DNA from: an uncultured Clostridia bacterium | Lineage (GTDB): Bacteria; Bacillota; Clostridia; Christensenellales; Borkfalkiaceae | DNA length: 64,000 nt | Direction: 5' to 3' | Assembly (NCBI GenBank): GCA_934254815.1 | Contig: CAKQME010000014.1 | Span: 6,618-70,617 of the forward strand | Part shown: positions 54,188 through 63,063 of the stretch, in pieces | How the letters are laid out: each line of letters begins with the position of its first letter | Numbering within the stretch: position 1 is the stretch's first letter | The notes under the pieces: generated by a model | What the model saw: the letters and a program-made list of their open reading frames with translations, nothing else | Databases searched by the model: none | Told to the model about the DNA's origin: nothing | Made by a program: the position numbers and the translations under genes

Positions 54188-54193
54188 TATAAT
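54188..54193 (+). promoter_or_regulatory. -10 box of the pst operon
   Basis: TATAAT without a good -35 hexamer (TGTTAA at 17-nt spacing), as expected for an activator-dependent promoter with the PHO box upstream. The predicted start is near 54200, giving a leader of about 197 nt. Confidence 0.65.
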
Positions 54194-54217
54194 ATAGGCG
54201 TAAAAAGCGAACGGGTG

Positions 54218-54364
54218 ATGACCTTAGGCACAGGCGATTGTGTCGGAACTCGCCAAAATATTGATATTTTCACGTTTTTGGCAAATTCTCGTTTGAAGTA
54301 CATTAAGTACGTCTGCGTTTGTATTTACCAACAATTATCTGTGACTAGCCGATTACAAATATAA
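54218..54364 (+). CDS. small ORF or structured leader upstream of pstS
   Basis: 48 codons starting MTLGTGDCVGTRQNIDIFTF and ending SVTSRLQI; a GGGTG precedes the ATG at 54218. The same bases can also fold: GGCGA with TCGCC, GCCAAAA with TTTTGGC and GTAC with GTAC around ATTAA. The leader lies entirely between the PHO-controlled promoter and pstS. It could be a regulatory leader RNA, a small protein, or an unrelated insert. Codon choice does not decide between them. Confidence 0.35.
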   Translation: MTLGTGDCVGTRQNIDIFTFLANSRLKYIKYVCVCIYQQLSVTSRLQI

Positions 54365-54396
54365 AAGAAAATAACTAAAGGAGAATCAAATAGGTT

Positions 54397-55272
54397 ATGA
54401 AAAAGAAAATTATGGCAATCATCGCGGGAATTCTTTCCGCAGTAACGCTCTTCGCGTTTGTAGGGTGCGGCAATAAGAACACAGAAAAGAACATTCTCGT
54501 TGTCTGCAGAGAAGCTTCCAGCGGAACGAGAGAAGCGTTCGATAAATTCGTAGGGCTTAAAGCAGACGAAATTACTTCCGATAAAGAAGAGTATGGTTCT
54601 ACCGGTAACGTTCGTGAAAAGGTCTCTTCTACCGAAACGGCAATAGGCTATATATCCCTTGCGTCGGTAAACGACAGCGTAAAAGTTCTTACGGTAGACG
54701 GCGTTGAGGCTACAGAAGACAACGTCCGCGCAGATAAATATAAAATACAGCGTCCGTTCCTGCTTTTAACAAACAAAAGCGTAACTCTTCAGCCTGCCGC
54801 GCAGGACTTCTTCAATTACTGTATGTCCAAAATCGCGAAAAGCGGCATAACGGCAACCAACGGAATACTTACCGCCGATTTTGACAGCCGTAGCGAATAT
54901 ACTGTTCCCGAAAACGCGTTGAGCGGAGACGTTATAGTAAAAGGTTCTACGTCGATGCAGGATATGATGGAAAAGCTCATTGCCGACTATCAGAAACTTC
55001 TCGGTGATAAAGCTAAAGACGTTAAATTCACTTTCGGCTTCAACGGTTCGAGCGAGGGTAGAACGCTTGCTAAAAACGATACGAACGGAACGTCGATAGG
55101 CGTTGCAAGCTCTTCTTCTCCCGACGAGGCTTATACCGAAACGACCCTTTGCCTTGACGCCGTAGCGGTTATCGTAAATAAGAATAACGATAAAATTTCA
55201 GATATCAACGCGGCGATACTTAAAGATATCTACACGGGTAAAATAAAGAAGTTCAGCGAAATAAAGGGTTAA
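54397..55272 (+). CDS. pstS: phosphate ABC transporter substrate-binding lipoprotein
   Basis: 291 residues. The lipoprotein signal ends at FVGCG with the lipidated C24. The phosphate-binding (PBP_like/PstS) pattern is visible: CREASSGTREAF, the SSTETAIGYISLASVN domain and, in the second lobe, VKGSTSMQDMMEKLI, NGSSEGRTLA and IGVASSSSPDEA. It captures inorganic phosphate outside the membrane for the Pst permease. AAGGAGAAT precedes the ATG. First structural gene of the PHO operon. Confidence 0.95.
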   Translation: MKKKIMAIIAGILSAVTLFAFVGCGNKNTEKNILVVCREASSGTREAFDKFVGLKADEITSDKEEYGSTGNVREKVSSTETAIGYISLASVNDSVKVLTVDGVEATEDNVRADKYKIQRPFLLLTNKSVTLQPAAQDFFNYCMSKIAKSGITATNGILTADFDSRSEYTVPENALSGDVIVKGSTSMQDMMEKLIADYQKLLGDKAKDVKFTFGFNGSSEGRTLAKNDTNGTSIGVASSSSPDEAYTETTLCLDAVAVIVNKNNDKISDINAAILKDIYTGKIKKFSEIKG

Positions 55273-55273
55273 T

Positions 55274-57061
55274 ATGAATCAGGCTAAAGCAAAAGAAAAG
55301 GCTTTTAAAATACTGTTTGCGTTCACTGCGATTATCTGTATAATCGCAGTGATAGCCATATTTGCGTTTCTTATAGCGCAGAGTATACCGGTGTTCCGCA
55401 AAATAGGTTTTTTCAAATTCGTCTTCGGTCAGAGCTGGTATCCGAACGCGAACGATAAATATAATTCCGATCTCAGCGGCGAATACGGCGTGTTTAAGAT
55501 GATTATCGGCACGATAGTCGCCACGACGGGTTCGGTTGCGTTCGGCGGAATACTCGGATATTTCACCGCCGTGTTTATCTCGAAATTCTGCCCCCGCAGA
55601 CTTAAAAAGATATTTACGGCGATAATCAACTTATTGGCGGGTATTCCGTCGGTAATATTCGGTTTTTTCGGTATGAGAGTATTGCTTCCGTTGCTCGGTA
55701 ACTTCTCCGATAACGGCAGCGGCAGCGGACTTCTCGCCGTGTCACTCGTATTGGGGCTTATGATACTTCCGACGGTCGTATCGCTTTCGAAAACCAGTAT
55801 CGACGCCGTACCCGAAAGCTATTACGAGGGCGCGAGAGCGCTCGGCGCGACTCACGAACAAGCGGTTTTCGGCGCGGTAGTACCTGCGGCTAAATCGGGT
55901 ATAATCGCATCGATAATACTCGGCGTGGGCAGGGGCGTCGGTGAGACGATGGCTGTAATTATGGTCGCGGGTAACGCCGTCAACTATCCGCAGGGGCTTT
56001 TCAAGAGCTTCAGAGTTCTGACCGCAAATATCGTAATGGAAATGGGTTACGCGGGCGAAGTTCAGCTCGGCGCGCTTATAGCCACGGGCGTCGTTCTGCT
56101 TGCTTTCATATTTATCGTAAACGTGCTGTTGGGGCTTGTTACGGGCGGCAGAAAAAAGAATAAAGGCGGCAGAAAACTCAATCTCGAATGGCTTGCAAAA
56201 TTTAAGCAGAAAATAAAAATCGAGTTCGTCGGCAGAATTTTCTCCTGTATATGCGCGGCGATAGGCTCGATAGGTCTTTTGTCGATATTGGCTTTCGTAT
56301 GCGTAAACGGTATACCGCATTTAAGCTGGGGGCTTCTGTTCGGCAAATACGAACTGGCGGGCGCGATAAGTATATTCCCGTCGATAGTCACTACGTTTTT
56401 AACCGTTCTTATAAGTTTGCTGGTAGCCGTTCCGATAGGCGTTTTCACCGCGGTATTTTTAAACGAATATACAAAACGAGGAAGTAAACTCGTAAAGGTG
56501 ATTCGCTCCGCGATAGATATTTTAAGCGGTATTCCGTCGATAGTTTACGCGCTTTTCGGTATGGTGACGTTCGTGGTGTGGTTCGGCAATAAAATGTCGA
56601 TTCTGGCGGGCAGTTTCACGATAGCCATAATGCTTTTGCCGACCGTCGTGAGATCTACCGAAGAAAGCCTTAAAGCCGTAGCCGATTCGCTGAGAGAGGG
56701 CAGTTACGCGCTCGGCGCGGGCAAAGTAAGAACTATTTTCAAAGTGGTTTTGCCGAGCGCGCTTCCCGGTATAACCTCGGCGGTTATACTTGCGATGGGC
56801 AGGGTGGTTTCCGAATCCGCGCCGTTTATGTACACTATGGGGTCGTCGATAATGCAGACTCCGACAAGTCCGCTCGACGGCGGAGCCACGCTTGCGGTCG
56901 CGCTGTATCGTCTGGCGGGCGAGGGTAAATTTTTAAACGAAGCTTACGCGACGGCTTTCGTATTGCTTGTTATAGTGCTTGGGCTTAATATGCTCGCCGC
57001 ATTCGTTTCCGCAAGACTTGATAAAAAACTGAGAGGAAGTAAAAATGGGAAAAAACATTGA
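55274..57061 (+). CDS. pstCA: fused phosphate permease PstC-PstA
   Basis: 595 residues in a single frame. Residues 1-290 are a PstC-like permease (six helices; EAA-type loop ESYYEGARALGATHEQAVFGAVVPAAKSG and GVGRGVGETMAVIMVAG). After a 30-residue basic linker (GGRKKNKGGRKLNLEWLAKF) residues 320-595 are a PstA-like permease (EESLKAVADSLREGSYALGA, KVRTIFKVVLPSALPG and AMGRVVSESAPFMYTMG). In most bacteria these are two proteins that form a heterodimer; here they are joined. The gene starts 1 nt after pstS and overlaps pstB by 17 nt. Confidence 0.94.
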   Translation: MNQAKAKEKAFKILFAFTAIICIIAVIAIFAFLIAQSIPVFRKIGFFKFVFGQSWYPNANDKYNSDLSGEYGVFKMIIGTIVATTGSVAFGGILGYFTAVFISKFCPRRLKKIFTAIINLLAGIPSVIFGFFGMRVLLPLLGNFSDNGSGSGLLAVSLVLGLMILPTVVSLSKTSIDAVPESYYEGARALGATHEQAVFGAVVPAAKSGIIASIILGVGRGVGETMAVIMVAGNAVNYPQGLFKSFRVLTANIVMEMGYAGEVQLGALIATGVVLLAFIFIVNVLLGLVTGGRKKNKGGRKLNLEWLAKFKQKIKIEFVGRIFSCICAAIGSIGLLSILAFVCVNGIPHLSWGLLFGKYELAGAISIFPSIVTTFLTVLISLLVAVPIGVFTAVFLNEYTKRGSKLVKVIRSAIDILSGIPSIVYALFGMVTFVVWFGNKMSILAGSFTIAIMLLPTVVRSTEESLKAVADSLREGSYALGAGKVRTIFKVVLPSALPGITSAVILAMGRVVSESAPFMYTMGSSIMQTPTSPLDGGATLAVALYRLAGEGKFLNEAYATAFVLLVIVLGLNMLAAFVSARLDKKLRGSKNGKKH

Positions 57062-57824
57062 ACAGACTGATTTCGGACAGAATATTTCCGTAAAAAACGC
57101 CAAACTATGGTACGGAGATTTTCAGGCGTTGAAAGATATAAGTATAGAAATACCCGAACGTAAAGTTACGGCGTTTATAGGACCTTCCGGTTGCGGAAAG
57201 TCGACTTTTTTGAAATGCTTCAACCGTATGAACGATTTGGTTGAGGGTTGCAGAATCGAGGGCGATTTCAGAATAGGCGACGTCGATATTTACGGCAAGG
57301 TAGACGTAAACGAGTTAAGGCGTAACGTGGGTATGGTTTTTCAGAAACCTAATCCGTTCCCTATGAGCGTTTACGATAACGTGGCTTACGGACCGAGAAC
57401 TCTGGGCATACACAAAAAGTCCGCGCTCGACGAGATAGTCGAAAAGTCGCTTCGCGGAGCGAGTATGTGGGAAGAGCTGAAAGACAGACTCGACAAATCG
57501 GCTCTGGGTTTGTCTGGCGGACAACAGCAGAGACTTTGCATAGCCCGCGCGCTGGCGGCAGACCCGAAAGTTCTTTTAATGGACGAACCTACCTCCGCGC
57601 TCGACCCGATTTCCACAGGAAAAATAGAAGAACTTATCGAAGAGCTTGAAAAAGATATAACGATAGTTATCGTTACGCATAACATGCAGCAGGCGACGCG
57701 TATTGCCGATAAAACGGCGTTTTTCCTGCTGGGCGACCTCGTCGAATACGACGATACGGAAAAGATTTTCTCCGCGCCTGCCGATAAACGAACCGAGAAT
57801 TATATTACGGGGCGTTTCGGTTAA
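57045..57824 (+). CDS. pstB: phosphate ABC transporter ATP-binding protein
   Basis: 259 residues. Walker A GPSGCGKST at residues 46-54, Q-loop VFQKPNPFPMSVYDNVAYGP, signature LSGGQQQRLCIARAL, Walker B LLMDEPTSALDP and the switch THNMQQATR are typical of PstB. It powers phosphate uptake with PstCA and PstS. GAGGAAG precedes the ATG inside the end of pstCA. Confidence 0.98.
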   Translation: MGKNIEQTDFGQNISVKNAKLWYGDFQALKDISIEIPERKVTAFIGPSGCGKSTFLKCFNRMNDLVEGCRIEGDFRIGDVDIYGKVDVNELRRNVGMVFQKPNPFPMSVYDNVAYGPRTLGIHKKSALDEIVEKSLRGASMWEELKDRLDKSALGLSGGQQQRLCIARALAADPKVLLMDEPTSALDPISTGKIEELIEELEKDITIVIVTHNMQQATRIADKTAFFLLGDLVEYDDTEKIFSAPADKRTENYITGRFG

Positions 57825-57869
57825 TAAATTTTGGAAAAACACTTGTAAAAAGGAGTAAAAAACGATATA

Positions 57870-58523
57870 ATGAGTATAAGAGCGAAATATGAGAACGAAT
57901 TATCGAGCGTTTTCAATAAACTTATAAATATGTGCCACAAGACCGAGCTTGCCATAGAGAAGTCGATAAACGCGTTGAAACAGCGTGACGACGACCTCGC
58001 GCGCGAGGTTATGAGCGAAGATAAAGATATAGACAACGCCGAGCGCGAAATAGAACAGGATTGTTTGAAAATTCTGCTTATGGAACACCCCGTGGCGAGC
58101 GATTTCCGCGACGTTTCCGCCGCGCTTAAAATGATAACCGACCTTGAAAGAATAGCCGATCAGGCGGCGGATATTTCCGAAATTTCTTTGCAGTTCGGCG
58201 CGGAAAAGTTTATAAAAGAACCCGAACATATCGAGATGATGGCTAAGATCGTTACGGGAATGGTCAAAGACGGCGTTACGAGTTATATAAATCGCGATCT
58301 CGATACCGCGCGCGGGCTTGATAAGCGCGACGACCGCGTAGACGAGCTGTTCGAAACGGTTAAAGGCGATTTGATAGAACTCATAAAGAAAGACCCGAAG
58401 AACGCCGATCAGGCGATATTGTTTATGATGATAGCCAAGTATCTCGAAAGAATCGGAGACCACGCGGTAAATATAGGCGAATGGGTCGAATACGCGGCGA
58501 CCGGTTATCACAAGCCGGGCTGA
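57870..58523 (+). CDS. phoU: phosphate signalling protein PhoU
   Basis: 217 residues, all helical, with the two PhoU repeats. Metal-binding signatures EKSINALKQRDDDLAREVMS, EDKDIDNAEREIEQDCLKIL and the second-half equivalents DKRDDRVDELFE and YLERIGDHAVNIGEWV are visible. PhoU links the Pst transporter to the PhoR kinase and shuts the system off when phosphate is ample. AAGGAG precedes the ATG. Confidence 0.97.
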   Translation: MSIRAKYENELSSVFNKLINMCHKTELAIEKSINALKQRDDDLAREVMSEDKDIDNAEREIEQDCLKILLMEHPVASDFRDVSAALKMITDLERIADQAADISEISLQFGAEKFIKEPEHIEMMAKIVTGMVKDGVTSYINRDLDTARGLDKRDDRVDELFETVKGDLIELIKKDPKNADQAILFMMIAKYLERIGDHAVNIGEWVEYAATGYHKPG

Positions 58524-58588
58524 AAAATTGCCAGAGATAGCGCGAGAGTATTTGCCTTTGTATTGAAGTCGGGTAAAAGGAGAATTGT

Positions 58589-59260
58589 ATGAACGATACC
58601 AAGTTGATTTACGCCGTAGACGACGAAAAATCGATACGCGAAGTGTATTCTTACGCTTTAAGAAGCGCAGGTTTCGACGAACAGTGTTTTTCGTGTTTTG
58701 CCGAACTTGCCGCCGCTGTCGAAAAGAGAAAACCCGACCTTATATTGCTCGATATAATGCTCGACGGCGAAGACGGTTACGAAATTCTCAAAATACTGCG
58801 CAATAAGGCGGATACCGAAGATATTCCCGTTATAATGGTTTCGGCAAAAACTACCGAAATAGATAAAGTAAAAGGGCTTGATCTCGGCGCGGACGATTAT
58901 ATTTCAAAGCCGTTCGGCGTGATGGAGCTGCTTGCGAGAATAAAGTCTAAACTCAGAACGGTAAAGCCTAAAAATACGGCGATAAAATATAAAGACATAG
59001 TTATCGACGACGGAAAACACGAAGTGACCGTAAACGGAGAACTCGTCACGCTTACGCTTAAACAATACGACCTTTTGAAATTACTGGCGCAAAACGCCGA
59101 AAAGGTGATGCTCCGCGACGAGCTTCTGGATAAAGTCTGGGGCGAGAACTACGGAGAAACGCGGACTCTCGATATACATATCGGAGATCTGCGTAAGGTT
59201 TTAAAAAATTCGACCGCCGAAATATCGACGGTAAGAGGAGTGGGGTATACTCTGAGATGA
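58589..59260 (+). CDS. phoB: phosphate regulon response regulator (PhoB/PhoP type)
   Basis: 223 residues. Receiver domain with acidic pocket D11/D12, phosphorylation site D55 (LILLDIML) and K in VSAKTTEI, then an OmpR-type winged helix from about residue 128 (KYKDIVIDDGKHEVTVNGEL, TLKQYDLLKLLAQN, ETRTLDIHIGDLRKVL). It should bind the triple TTTAC(A/T) box before pstS. AAAGGAG precedes the ATG; the stop overlaps the kinase gene by 4 nt. Confidence 0.95.
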   Translation: MNDTKLIYAVDDEKSIREVYSYALRSAGFDEQCFSCFAELAAAVEKRKPDLILLDIMLDGEDGYEILKILRNKADTEDIPVIMVSAKTTEIDKVKGLDLGADDYISKPFGVMELLARIKSKLRTVKPKNTAIKYKDIVIDDGKHEVTVNGELVTLTLKQYDLLKLLAQNAEKVMLRDELLDKVWGENYGETRTLDIHIGDLRKVLKNSTAEISTVRGVGYTLR

Positions 59261-60921
59261 AAAATAAAATATTGATATTCAACGTGACGATAGTCACATT
59301 GTCGTTGCTCGTTATATTCTTTTCGGGGCTTTCCGTGAACAAAAAATCGCATCGCGAAGAAGCCGAAAAAAATATCGTGGCGGTAACGCATATATATAAA
59401 GAAAACTATAACGACAACATAACGAAAAACGTTCCCGAAAACGTCCGCGTTACGGTAATAAGCGAGGATAAGACGGTTATCGCGGATAGCGAAGATCAAA
59501 GCATAGTCGGTAAACCGCACGAAAATCGTGAAGAAATTACCGCCGCGTGGGAGGGCGAACCTAAGGTCGTTACGAGAAAAAGTCAGACGTTAGGCAAAGA
59601 ACTCGTGTACTATGCCGAAAAGGTCGAAACCCAAAGCGGATTCGTGATAGTCAGAACGTCTATACCGGTTGAAAGCGTCGACGCTTACGTTAAAAACACT
59701 ATACCTACGATGATTTACGTTCTTATCAGCTCGCTTTTCGTGTCGTATATAGCAAGCGTGCTGGCGGCTAACGGCATAATAAAACCGCTTGAAAACGTAA
59801 AGAAAAAACTTGCGGCGGTAAACGACGGCACTTATAGCGGCGACGTTGAGCTTTCGGGTGATAAAGACGTCGACGCGATACTTTCCGAAATAGACGAACT
59901 CGGCGGTAAACTTAAAAGCAGTATCGACGAGACAAACGCCGAAAAAGAAAGGCTCGACTATATTCTCGGAAATATTTCCGACGGAATAATCGTTATCGAC
60001 GAACACGGTACCGTCGGCGTAATGAATAAAGTCGCGCGCGGAGTATTCGGCGGCGACGGTTTTATCGGCAGGAATTACTCGGTTTTAAGTGCGGACGAGG
60101 GACTTATGAATGCTATTTCGTCGGCTATCGGAAATAAAACGGCAAGCGAATACGAATTCGAAAACGACGGCAGAATTTATTTGACTTCGGTTAATTCGCT
60201 CGAAAACGGATATACGGTAATAGTCATGTCGGATATAACCGAGATGAGAAACGGAGAAAAAATGCGCGGCGAGTTTTTCGCAAACGCTTCTCACGAACTT
60301 AAAACTCCGCTCACCGCCATACGCGGGTTTAACGACCTTATAGCGATGAAAACTTCCGACGAAGAGATAAAAGGTTTTACTGCAAAGACGGATAAAGAAC
60401 TCACGCGTATTCTTGCGCTTATATCTGATATGCTCGATCTTTCCAAGCTCGAAGCGAATAAAGTTCCCGTCAAGGAAAAACTCGATTTGCGCGCGGTTGC
60501 GGAAGAAGTCGAAAGCAGTCTTGCGGGGCTTGCCGAAAAGAAGAAAGTAACCGTAACCGTCGACGGGCAGGGTTTTGTCGAAATGGAAAAAGAGCATGCC
60601 GTCGAACTTGTCAAAAACCTTGTCGAAAATGGGATACGTTATAATAACGAGGGCGGCTTTGTCAAAGTAAAAATTTCTCGGGAAGCGGGCAAAGTTCGTT
60701 TAAGCGTCGAAGATAACGGAATAGGTATCGAGGACGAGTGTCAGCCGCGAATTTTCGAAAGATTTTACAGGGTGAATAAATCCCGTTCGCGCGAGACGGG
60801 CGGCACGGGCTTAGGTTTGGCGATAGTCAAACACATATGCGCTTTATATAAAGCCGATATAGATTTAAAATCGAAATACGGCGCGGGAACGACTATAACC
60901 GTAACCGTCGGCGCAGCCTGA
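59257..60921 (+). CDS. phoR: phosphate regulon sensor histidine kinase (PhoR type)
   Basis: 554 residues. Helix 1 (residues 5-25), an extracellular domain (26-150), helix 2 (151-172), HAMP (173-215), a PAS-like domain (235-330), then the HisKA domain with phosphorylated H346 in NASHELKTPLTAIRGF and an HATPase domain with N, G1, F and G2 boxes (NLVENGIRYNNEGG, DNGIGIEDE, RFYRVNK, GGTGLGLAIVKH). The outer domain is larger than in PhoR of E. coli and resembles that of B. subtilis PhoR. It phosphorylates the upstream response regulator. Last gene of the operon. Confidence 0.95.
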   Translation: MKNKILIFNVTIVTLSLLVIFFSGLSVNKKSHREEAEKNIVAVTHIYKENYNDNITKNVPENVRVTVISEDKTVIADSEDQSIVGKPHENREEITAAWEGEPKVVTRKSQTLGKELVYYAEKVETQSGFVIVRTSIPVESVDAYVKNTIPTMIYVLISSLFVSYIASVLAANGIIKPLENVKKKLAAVNDGTYSGDVELSGDKDVDAILSEIDELGGKLKSSIDETNAEKERLDYILGNISDGIIVIDEHGTVGVMNKVARGVFGGDGFIGRNYSVLSADEGLMNAISSAIGNKTASEYEFENDGRIYLTSVNSLENGYTVIVMSDITEMRNGEKMRGEFFANASHELKTPLTAIRGFNDLIAMKTSDEEIKGFTAKTDKELTRILALISDMLDLSKLEANKVPVKEKLDLRAVAEEVESSLAGLAEKKKVTVTVDGQGFVEMEKEHAVELVKNLVENGIRYNNEGGFVKVKISREAGKVRLSVEDNGIGIEDECQPRIFERFYRVNKSRSRETGGTGLGLAIVKHICALYKADIDLKSKYGAGTTITVTVGAA

Positions 60922-60940
60922 CGTTTTGAATAAAACAAAA

Positions 60941-60979
60941 ATAAAGAGACGAGTTTTTTTTGAGAACCCGTCTCTTTAT
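60941..60979. terminator. bidirectional terminator between phoR and proC
   Basis: ATAAAGAGACGAGTT (60941-60955) pairs with AACCCGTCTCTTTAT (60965-60979) with one mismatch; T-rich on both sides. Confidence 0.85.
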
Positions 60980-60988
60980 ATATAAAAT

Positions 60989-61774
60989 TTATAATTTGAA
61001 ATTCTTTTCGTAGGCTTTCGTTACGGCTTCGATAACCGCATAGCGGAAACCTTTGTTTTCAAGAGCGGTAACTCCCTCTATGGTAGTTCCTCCGGGGCTG
61101 CATACCGCGTCTTTGAGTTCTTCCGGGTGTTCGCCGCCTTTAAGCAAGGCTGCGGAACCGATAAGCGTCTGACTTGCGAGTTTTTCGGCAACCGCCCGAG
61201 TAAGTCCGCATCTCACGCCGCCGTCGGCAAGAGCTTCGGCAAACATCGCTACGAAAGCGGGTCCGCAACCCGAAATCGCGCTGGCGGCATCAATCTTGTT
61301 TTCGGCAATTTCAACCGTTTCGCCCGCAAGTTCGAATGCCGATAAAAACTCTTCGGTCTCGATTTTTTCGACTTCCGCGCTTGCCGAATATAAAATAACG
61401 CCTTGCCCCGCCTTGCAGGGGAGGTTGGGCATAATTCTTATCACTTTTTTTGTCGGGAATAAGTTCTGTATACGCTCGGTTTTTACCCCCGCGAGCATGG
61501 TTATTATAACCGCGTTTTCCGGTATATCACGCGCGAATTCTTCTGCGGCTTTTTGCAGAACCTGCGGCTTTACGCCGAGTATAACGAATTTGCTTTGCCC
61601 TGCGACGGTAGCGGCGTTTTCGGTTTTTACCCCGAACTCGTCAGCGAGTCTGTCCGTTGTGTCGGCGTTGTGGTCGCAGACGGCTATTTCTTCGCCTTTT
61701 ATTTTTTTTGCGACTGCAGTCACAAGCGCGCCGCCCATATTTCCGCAACCGATAAATCCGAATCTGTATTTCAT
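60989..61774 (-). CDS. proC: pyrroline-5-carboxylate reductase
   Basis: 261 residues. The NADPH-binding FIGCGNMGGALV is at residues 6-17 and the proline-binding region GCGPAFVAMFAEALADGGVR with LASQTLIGSAALL and the family signature SPGGTTIEGVTALE near the C-terminus. It completes proline synthesis. AGGAGC precedes the ATG. It follows proA after 32 nt on the same strand. Confidence 0.97.
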   Translation of the reverse strand: MKYRFGFIGCGNMGGALVTAVAKKIKGEEIAVCDHNADTTDRLADEFGVKTENAATVAGQSKFVILGVKPQVLQKAAEEFARDIPENAVIITMLAGVKTERIQNLFPTKKVIRIMPNLPCKAGQGVILYSASAEVEKIETEEFLSAFELAGETVEIAENKIDAASAISGCGPAFVAMFAEALADGGVRCGLTRAVAEKLASQTLIGSAALLKGGEHPEELKDAVCSPGGTTIEGVTALENKGFRYAVIEAVTKAYEKNFKL

Positions 61775-61806
61775 ATTATGCTCCTGATCGCTCTATGCGA
61801 TAACTT

Positions 61807-63063
61807 TTATCTTATCTGACCGTCTCCGGTGACGATGTATTTGTACGAGGTAAGTTCTTTTAGCCCCATAGGACCTCTCGCATGCATTTTTTGCGTGGAA
61901 ATTCCTATTTCGCAACCTTTGCCGAATTCTCCGCCGTCGGTAAATCTCGTAGAAACGTTTACATATACCGCCGCGCTGTCTACGGCAAGGGTGAATTTGT
62001 CGGCTTCTTCGCGGCTTTCGGTGACTATCGCGTCGCTGTGGTGCGTGGAATGCTCGGCAATATGCGCAATAGCGTCTTCGGTCGAAGCTACTATTTTTAT
62101 TGCGAGAATATAGTCTAAAAATTCCGTGTCGAAAGATTTTTCGTCGGCGGGTATACCGTCGATAATTTTCGCGGCTTTTTCGTCGACGATGAGTTTAACG
62201 GGCGTTTTGCCGTCTTTTATTCTTTCGTCGGTAAGCAGAGTTTTCAGCGCGGGTAAAAATTTTTTCGCTATGTCTTTGTGAACGAGACAGACTTCTTCGG
62301 CGTTGCATACCGACGGTCTGCTTGTTTTTGCGTTGTTCACTATATCGAGGGCTTTTTTCAGATCCGCGTATTTATCGACGTAAACATGGCAGATGCCCGT
62401 TCCCGTCTGTATACACGGAACTTTCGAATTGTTTACGCATGCGTCTATCAGACTTTTTCCGCCGCGCGGTATGAGTATGTCGACGAAATTCGTCGCGTTC
62501 ATAATCGCGGTTACATTTTCTCTGTCGCTGTTTTCTGGCATATTTATTACGTCGGGGCAAATTCCGCATTCCGATACGGCGTTTTTAAGAATTTTAATTA
62601 TTGTTCGCGACGTGCCGAAAGCTTCTTTGCCCGCCCGCAGAATGCAGGCGTTTCCGCTTTTAAAACATAGCGCGGCGGCGTCCGAAGTAACGTTCGGGCG
62701 ACTTTCGTAAATTATCGCGACGACCCCCAGCGGAACGGAAACTTTCTTTATTTTCAATCCGTTGGGTCTTGAAATTTCTTCTAAGGTCTCTCCGACGGGG
62801 TCGGGCAGCGCGGCTACTTCGCGTATGCCTTGGGCCATTGCGGCGATCCGTTCGCTTGTAAGCCGCAGTCTGTCGGTCATTACTTCGCCTAAAGCCGCCG
62901 AGTATTTTTCGACGTCGGCTTTGTTCGCAAATAAAATTTCCTCCGCGTGTTTTTCAATCTCTTCGCTCATCTTTAAAAGCGCGCGATTTTTGGCTTCGCC
63001 GTCAAGCGTAGCCAGCGTATAAGACGCTTTTTTCGTCTTTTCGAGTATTTCTTCAATCATCAT
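61807..63063 (-). CDS. proA: glutamate-5-semialdehyde dehydrogenase
   Basis: 418 residues, the usual length of ProA. The catalytic cysteine lies in RPSVCNAEEV, the NAD(P) binding part in VIYESRPNVTSDAAALCFKSGNA and the ProA signature in the C-terminal STRFTDGGEFGKGCEIGIS. It reduces glutamyl-5-phosphate to the semialdehyde. The ATG ATG start overlaps the proB stop by 4 nt. Confidence 0.98.
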   Translation of the reverse strand: MMIEEILEKTKKASYTLATLDGEAKNRALLKMSEEIEKHAEEILFANKADVEKYSAALGEVMTDRLRLTSERIAAMAQGIREVAALPDPVGETLEEISRPNGLKIKKVSVPLGVVAIIYESRPNVTSDAAALCFKSGNACILRAGKEAFGTSRTIIKILKNAVSECGICPDVINMPENSDRENVTAIMNATNFVDILIPRGGKSLIDACVNNSKVPCIQTGTGICHVYVDKYADLKKALDIVNNAKTSRPSVCNAEEVCLVHKDIAKKFLPALKTLLTDERIKDGKTPVKLIVDEKAAKIIDGIPADEKSFDTEFLDYILAIKIVASTEDAIAHIAEHSTHHSDAIVTESREEADKFTLAVDSAAVYVNVSTRFTDGGEFGKGCEIGISTQKMHARGPMGLKELTSYKYIVTGDGQIR

